DNA of 11,424 nt from JAICLL01 sp035252155 (GTDB taxonomy: Bacteria > Planctomycetota > Planctomycetia > Pirellulales > JAICIG01), in assembly GCA_035252155.1 (NCBI GenBank), contig DATFDL010000633.1:1-11424 (forward strand), in the 5' to 3' direction. Position 1 is the first letter of the stretch, and each line of letters starts with the position of its first letter. Made by a program: the position numbers and the translations under genes. Shown here in pieces: positions 7,976 to 11,424 of this stretch. Under the pieces are notes generated by a model. That model ran no database searches and had not been told where the DNA came from. It worked only from the letters and a program-made list of their open reading frames with translations.

Positions 7976-8136
7976 AACCACGAATGACACGAATGACACG
8001 AATAATTTTGATATTCAAGACCGATATGTGGACCAGCCGCCCCCGGCTGGTTCCCGATGCCGACTTCGTCGGCGACCGACAGCCGAGGGCGGCTGTCCCA
8101 CATGTCTGATTCGTGTCATTCGTGTGATTCGTGGTT
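7976..8136. repeat. Nested palindromic element in the mutL leader, cloverleaf-capable
   Basis: The outer arms at 7976-8003 and 8109-8136 are inverted copies that match at 27 of 28 positions. Each arm is built on a 9-bp tandem unit (ACGAATGAC). Between them lie three perfect local hairpins: 8032-8051 (8-bp stem ACCAGCCG, loop CCCC), 8059-8073 (6-bp stem GCCGAC, loop TTC) and 8078-8097 (8-bp stem GACAGCCG, loop AGGG). The first and third can instead pair with each other: 8027-8048 matches the reverse complement of 8081-8102 at 19 of 22 positions, leaving the middle hairpin at the tip. The element lies between the response-regulator stop (8159) and the mutL start (7944), ending 31 bp before the ATG. 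TTTTTT follows the right arm (8135-8140), as in a terminator read on the + strand, but no + strand gene leads into it. It is probably a mobile or interspersed palindromic repeat; family and function are unknown. Confidence 0.8.
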
Positions 8137-8158
8137 TTTTCCCCGTTTCACAGTGAGC

Positions 8159-9586
8159 TCACAACCCAAATTCCTTGATCTTACGATACAGCGTGCGCTC
8201 GCCGATGCCCAGCAGCGCGGCGGCTTCTTCGCGGTTGCCGCCGGTCAGCTTGAGCGTTTCGGCCACAAATAGCCGCTCGATTTCCGCCAGCGGTTTGCCC
8301 ACCAGGCCGCCCAGGTCGCCGCCGGAGGGCGTTTCGGCCGGCGCGGCAGCCGGGTCGGCCAATTCGCTGGGCAGATCGTCCAGGTCGAGCACACCGTCGA
8401 CATCGACCACTACCATGCTTTCGACTGTGTTGCGCAACTCGCGCACGTTGCCCGGCCACGAGTAGGCCATTAGCCTTCGCCGGGCGGCGGTCGACATGCT
8501 CTTGACCGGCTTCTCGTGCCGCTTGGCGAACTGTTTCATAAAGTGCTCGATCAAGAGTGGAATGTCCTGGTTGCGTTCGGTCAGCCGCGGCAGCGTGACG
8601 GTGACTACCTTGAGGCGGTGGTAGAGGTCGCTGCGAAACGTGCCGGCGGCGATCTGCTGCTCTAGGTTTCGATTGGTAGCCGAAAGCAACCGCACGTTGA
8701 CCTTGACCGGGTCGTTCGAGCCGACGCGGGTGATCTCGCCGCTTTCGAGCACCCGCAGCAGCTTGATCTGCGTGGGCAGCGGCATGTCGCCCACTTCGTC
8801 GAGAAACAGCGTGCCGCCGTGGGCGAACTCGAACTTGCCCACCCGATCGAACGAGGCGTCGGTGAAGGCCCCTTTGACGTGGCCGAACAGCTCGCTCTCC
8901 AAAATGTTCTCGCTGAGGGCCGCGCAGTTGAGGGCCACGAAGGGTTTGTTTTTGCGCGGGCTGTTCTGGTGGATGGCCTGGGCGACCAACTCTTTGCCGG
9001 TGCCCGTCTCGCCCTGGATGAGCACGGTGGCGTTCGTCGGGGCGATCCGTTTCAGCAGGCTGATGACGTCGTTCATCTTGGGGCTGGTGCCGACCACGCC
9101 TTCGAAGCCGAACCGCTCGTCGAGCCGGCGATGCAGCTCGGCGTTGGTGCGGCGCAGCTCGGCGCTGTCGGCGGCCCGCTCGACCACCGCCCGCAACTGC
9201 CCCAGGTCGAGCGGCTTGAGCAGATAGTTGAAGGCCCCCTGCTGCATGGCGGTGACGGCCGAGGGCACGGTGCCGTGGCCGGTGACCAAGATGACCTCGG
9301 CGTCGGGCAGGTCGTTCTTCGCTCGGGCCAGGATCTGCAAGCCGTCGACGTCGCTCATCATCAGATCGGTAAGGATCACGTCGAACTGTTCGCGTTCGAC
9401 CTGCCCGGCCCCTTCCTTGCCCGACGTGGCCACGGTGCAGCGGTAGCCGACGCGTTCGAGGCTTTCGGACACCGCCTGGGCATGCTGGGCGTCGTTATCG
9501 ATGATCAGCACCCGCGCGGCCGGGCGGTCACTGGTCGAGTCGGGAGCGGCGGGCGGTTTAGCGGCTGCTTTCTCTGCGGAAACCAT
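8159..9586 (-). CDS. NtrC-family sigma-54-dependent response regulator
   Basis: A 475-residue two-component transcription activator: phosphorylated by a sensor kinase, it uses ATP to open sigma-54 RNA polymerase promoters. The receiver domain (about 24-140) has acidic residues D30 and D32, phospho-acceptor D74 in ILTDLMM, T102 and K124 in LLKP. The AAA+ domain (about 163-395) has Walker A GETGTGKE at 192-199, the sigma-54 contact loop GAFTDA at 239-244 (consensus GAFTGA), Walker B GGTLFLDE at 257-264, FRSDLYHRL at 317-325 and sensor-II WPGNVRELRN at 377-386. The Fis-type helix-turn-helix is at the extreme C-terminus (about 451-475, NREEAAALLG to LYRKIKEFGL). A short Ala/Pro-rich tail precedes the receiver. 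Length and order are typical. The ATG at 9586 has only a weak GGCGGG before it. No histidine kinase is in the window, so partner and targets are unknown. MutL lies 214 bp downstream on the same strand, with the palindromic element between. Confidence 0.95.
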   Translation of the reverse strand: MVSAEKAAAKPPAAPDSTSDRPAARVLIIDNDAQHAQAVSESLERVGYRCTVATSGKEGAGQVEREQFDVILTDLMMSDVDGLQILARAKNDLPDAEVILVTGHGTVPSAVTAMQQGAFNYLLKPLDLGQLRAVVERAADSAELRRTNAELHRRLDERFGFEGVVGTSPKMNDVISLLKRIAPTNATVLIQGETGTGKELVAQAIHQNSPRKNKPFVALNCAALSENILESELFGHVKGAFTDASFDRVGKFEFAHGGTLFLDEVGDMPLPTQIKLLRVLESGEITRVGSNDPVKVNVRLLSATNRNLEQQIAAGTFRSDLYHRLKVVTVTLPRLTERNQDIPLLIEHFMKQFAKRHEKPVKSMSTAARRRLMAYSWPGNVRELRNTVESMVVVDVDGVLDLDDLPSELADPAAAPAETPSGGDLGGLVGKPLAEIERLFVAETLKLTGGNREEAAALLGIGERTLYRKIKEFGL

Positions 9587-9678
9587 CCCGCCGATGATAC
9601 CGGGCGGCGTGCGAAAGCGGGAGTGGGGGAGAGGCGAGGAGGCGATAGGGCGAGATGGCGCGACTCGGCGAGGTAGCC

Positions 9679-9695
9679 CGGGGCCTTGTGCCCCG
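9679..9695. repeat. Small GC-rich hairpin repeat-like unit
   Basis: CGGGGC (9679-9684) pairs with GCCCCG (9690-9695) across a 5-nt loop, and a weaker 4-bp GGGC/GCCC hairpin follows (9702-9713). It lies in the 218-bp spacer 9587-9804 between the Uma2-family gene and the response regulator. It looks like an interspersed palindromic repeat, but only one copy is visible here, so repetition in the genome is inferred. Confidence 0.4.
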
Positions 9696-9750
9696 CCGTG
9701 GGGGCTGGCGCCCGCGGAGCCGTCGCCGTGTCGAGGAAGTCAAAATGCAA

Positions 9751-9766
9751 TCCCGGCGCGCCGGGA
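9751..9766 (-). terminator. Perfect 16-bp palindrome, possible terminator of the Uma2-family gene
   Basis: TCCCGGCGCGCCGGGA is a perfect palindrome, giving a 6-bp stem with a CGCG loop. It begins 38 nt after the Uma2-family stop codon on the minus strand. There it is followed by a T-rich but interrupted stretch (TTGCATTTTG), not a clean U-run. GTCAAAA occurs on both sides as a direct repeat (9739-9745 and 9772-9778). It could act as a weak intrinsic terminator, or be another intergenic palindromic repeat. Confidence 0.4.
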
Positions 9767-9804
9767 CAAAAGTCAAAACCGAAATCGTTCGGGCATCGCC
9801 CGCA

Positions 9805-10455
9805 TCAACCAGCAGCGGTCCGATGAAGCAGCACGTGCACCACCCAGTGACGAAACTGCGCGATCAGAGCCGTCGTGCCCGTCTTTCCCAATTGGCTTAG
9901 GAACGGGATCAAGTCGGCGCTGGCTAATTGTGGAAACGAGAGGCTCTTGGGCCGCACCTGGTAGCCACCGGCTTCGAGATGGTGAAAGGCCAGTCCTTCG
10001 GCGGTCATTCGCCAAACTTCGGGCACTCCTAACGCCGCGTAAATACTCATGCGATCCAGCGAGCTGTGCGTGACGTCCATCTCAATCGCCAGATCCGGCG
10101 GCGGATCGATGCGCAGATCGAGGTGCGTTTTTCCTGCCAGTCGCCCAGCGCTGGCAATCCAATAACAATTGTCGGGTTCGAGTCCCCGGCTTTTTTTTCG
10201 CCGCCTCAGTGTGACGGTGCGCCCTGGTTCGCACGGCAATTGCAGTTCCTCCGTGATTACGTCGATAAACCGCCCCAGAAAATAAGCGGGCCGTTCGTGT
10301 TCCCAAAGCGGGCTCATGATCTCCAGAGTCCCCCGATCGTAAGTGAGTCGGAAGCGGCGCGTTTTGCTGAAGGCGCGCAGCAGTCGGGTGTACGTGACCC
10401 AGTCGATGTCGTGCAGCACGGCCGAGGGTTTGATGCTCGATGGGGCAATCGCCAT
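9805..10455 (-). CDS. Uma2-family (DUF820) PD-(D/E)XK-fold protein
   Basis: A 216-residue protein of the Uma2/DUF820 family, which has a restriction-endonuclease-like fold and often occurs in many copies in cyanobacteria and planctomycetes. Its biological role is unsettled. Family landmarks are LTYDRGTLEIMSP at 37-49, an early H53-E54 segment, GLEPDNCYWI at 91-100, PPDLAIEMDVTHSS at 119-132 (D121, E125, D127) and LDRMSIYAALGVPEVWR at 133-149. The usual acidic core residues are present. The basic residue expected around the core may be R135 rather than Lys, as in the DVTxSSLDR subgroup. An open frame extends 18 codons further upstream to 10509, but GGAG 8 nt before the ATG at 10455 and the normal family length favour 10455. 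It sits between the broken WD40 gene and the response regulator with no evident functional link. A possible terminator lies 38 nt downstream. Confidence 0.88.
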   Translation of the reverse strand: MAIAPSSIKPSAVLHDIDWVTYTRLLRAFSKTRRFRLTYDRGTLEIMSPLWEHERPAYFLGRFIDVITEELQLPCEPGRTVTLRRRKKSRGLEPDNCYWIASAGRLAGKTHLDLRIDPPPDLAIEMDVTHSSLDRMSIYAALGVPEVWRMTAEGLAFHHLEAGGYQVRPKSLSFPQLASADLIPFLSQLGKTGTTALIAQFRHWVVHVLLHRTAAG

Positions 10456-10463
10456 GAATCGAT

Positions 10464-10467
10464 CTCC
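10464..10467 (-). promoter_or_regulatory. Ribosome binding site that decides the Uma2-family start
   Basis: GGAG on the minus strand ends 8 nt before the ATG at 10455. The alternative upstream start at 10509 adds 18 residues that fit neither the family length nor its usual N-terminus. An AT-rich TTAAAATAA (minus strand, about 10495-10503) further upstream could be part of a promoter, but I found no convincing -35 partner. Confidence 0.55.
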
Positions 10468-10580
10468 GCGAAACGCCAGTCGCCTTTCCCAGTTTATTTT
10501 AACCGGCAAACGACGCTGGTACTATTGTCCCGCACCCACGCTCTTGCCCGCGCAAGGTTGTGTCTCGCGGAGCGAAATGG

Positions 10581-10963
10581 CTATGGTATGCGCTGGTTGG
10601 CCACGGGTTGCAGCGGTCCGTCATTGCTCGAGACCGTCGTCCAAACTAACAGGCGCCCGCGGCCGTCGCGATCGCTAGTGGCCGCGGTCAGTTGGCGGCC
10701 GTCGGGCGAAAAGACGAGCGCGAGATGAAAGACGGCGTCGAACTGCCGTAAGGTGAACAACTCTTGCCGCGTCGGCCGATGCCACATAAGCAGCCTGCCG
10801 TCGCGCCCGGCACTGCACAACGTCCGCAGCGATCGCCGCGGCCCCATAGCTCGATCAGGCCCGTTTCGCCCGCCGAGGCAAGGAAACGAGCGGAAGGAGA
10901 GAAGGCCACTGCGCGCACCTTTTCATTTGCTCCGCGCTTGCCCAGCACGGCGTCGAGACGACC
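10581..10963 (-). pseudogene. Downstream remnant of the broken WD40-repeat gene
   Basis: Directly after the TAA at 10964-10966 the same frame encodes GRLDAVLGKRGANEKVRAVAF and a fifth WD40 repeat ending SAGETGLIELW (Trp codon 10844-10846). Its distance from the previous repeat end is 43 codons, so phase is kept through the stop. Just after that Trp the WD40 signal jumps frame: LCSAGRDGRLLMW (Trp at 10782-10784) and LALVFSPDGRQLTAATSDRDG-GRLLVW continue in the adjacent frame to the TAG at 10581-10583. The Trp-to-Trp distance there is only 62 nt against about 126 nt elsewhere, which fits a deletion of about 64 nt that also shifts the frame. The piece has no credible start of its own. Alternatives are sequencing or assembly errors, or a separate small gene, which is less likely. 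Confidence 0.7.
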
Positions 10964-11424
10964 TTAAGCATTCGCCAGGCCGACCACGCCATCGGTGCCC
11001 GCCAACGCCAAGGTCTGTCCATCGGGCGAAAAGCTGGCGGCATAACAAGCGGGGCCGAGATACGGCAAGTCGGCAAGTCGCTTCGCGCTCGCCGCATTCC
11101 AGAGAGCGGCGGCACCATCGCCGCCGGCGGTGGCCAGCTTTTTGCCGTCGGGCGAAAAGGCGAGGTGTTGCACGCGACCGGAAGTTACGCGAAACTCCGC
11201 GCGCCGCTGCCCCGCGGGCAGCTCCCAGAGCCGCACTTGGCCGTCGATGCCGCCGGCGGCCGGCGTCTGCCCGTCGGGCGAGATCGCCACTGTCAATGTG
11301 TCTTTTTGGCCGGCTTCGAGAAATTGCCGTAGCTCGCAGGTTTCGACGTCCCACAGCCGCAGCCGGCCGTCTTCGCCGCCGCTGGCCAGCAGCTTGCCAT
11401 CGAACTCGGGAGTCGTTTCGATGA
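10964..11424 (-). CDS. WD40-repeat beta-propeller protein, middle part, ended by an in-frame TAA
   Basis: The frame is open from the right edge, so the 5' end is outside the window. Four WD40 repeats are readable: KLLASGGEDGRLRLW, then VAISPDGQTPAAGGIDGQVRLW across positions about 11170-11300, then LAFSPDGKKLATAGGDGAAALW, then a repeat with ASFSPDGQTLALAGTDGVVG. The FSPDG turn recurs in DNA as near-identical GTCGGGCGA blocks on the + strand. The spacing between repeat ends is 42 codons each time. The fourth repeat ends LANA where LWNA is expected, so the structural Trp is lost. Three codons after that alanine comes TAA (10964-10966). Downstream the same frame continues with another WD40 repeat, so this stop looks like a nonsense mutation and not the natural end. 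Such propellers are protein-interaction platforms, and in planctomycetes they are often fused to kinases or exported. The N-terminal partner domain is not visible here. Confidence 0.75.
   Translation of the reverse strand, partial: IETTPEFDGKLLASGGEDGRLRLWDVETCELRQFLEAGQKDTLTVAISPDGQTPAAGGIDGQVRLWELPAGQRRAEFRVTSGRVQHLAFSPDGKKLATAGGDGAAALWNAASAKRLADLPYLGPACYAASFSPDGQTLALAGTDGVVGLANA

Noticed and set aside
7976..8003. CRISPR array from the ACGAATGAC repeats
   Set aside because: Units are 9 bp, directly adjacent and without spacers.
7945..8103. N-terminal extension of MutL from an ATG at 8103
   Set aside because: The extra 53 residues translate the palindromic element, and MutL homologues begin at the MPAIQQL start at 7944.
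7976..8140. Intrinsic terminator for the response-regulator gene
   Set aside because: The T-run follows the hairpin on the + strand, while the regulator is transcribed on the minus strand. On that strand no T-run follows the fold.
8640..9676. Long + strand open frames across the response-regulator gene (8640-9227 and 8819-9676)
   Set aside because: They are antisense shadows of a GC-rich gene. The minus-strand protein has complete family motifs and these frames have none.
10066..10728. A + strand 220-residue open frame opposite the Uma2-family gene
   Set aside because: No domain or ribosome binding site; antisense to a well-supported family member.
10923..11354. A minus-strand 143-residue frame overlapping the WD40 gene
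   Set aside because: Arg-rich out-of-frame translation. The WD40 motifs are in another frame.

Overview
The window looks like a piece of a GC-rich bacterial chromosome, most likely from a planctomycete of the Pirellulales type. That assignment is inference. It rests on GC-rich codon use, a WD40 (beta-propeller) protein, a Uma2-family nuclease-fold protein, exported proteins of unknown role, an endonuclease-type MutL, a sigma-54 response regulator, and intergenic spacers filled with palindromic sequence. No rRNA or tRNA gene, CRISPR array or transposase was seen.

Layout, left to right. (1) The + strand carries the 3' part of a large uncharacterised protein with an IPT/TIG-like beta domain (to 2477). 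(2) Converging on it, 23 bp away, is a minus-strand gene for an exported metal-dependent amidohydrolase (2501-3910). (3) Across a divergent spacer of about 158 bp, the + strand encodes an exported DUF4140/DUF4139 (MuiA-like) protein (4069-5793). (4) A 264-bp spacer with degenerate CCTCTCCC repeats separates it from the right half, where every gene is on the minus strand. In transcription order these are: a WD40-repeat gene that enters from beyond the right edge and is broken by an in-frame stop and a deletion/frameshift (11422 down to 10581); a Uma2-family protein (10455-9805); an NtrC-type sigma-54 response regulator (9586-8159); and mutL (7944-6058).

The minus-strand genes are separated by 125-218 bp, so they need not form one operon. 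No sensor kinase for the regulator and no mutS are present. The genes do not add up to a recognisable pathway, and I see no defence or secretion system.

The two most informative structures are not intact genes. One is a 161-bp palindromic element (7976-8136) in the mutL leader. It has outer arms that match at 27 of 28 positions, contains three perfect small hairpins, and has an alternative long-range pairing. The other is the WD40 gene, where four successive repeat spacings of 42, 42, 42 and 43 codons run straight through a TAA codon, and the next spacing is short by about 64 nt exactly where the frame changes. All other sequence is ordinary chromosomal content.
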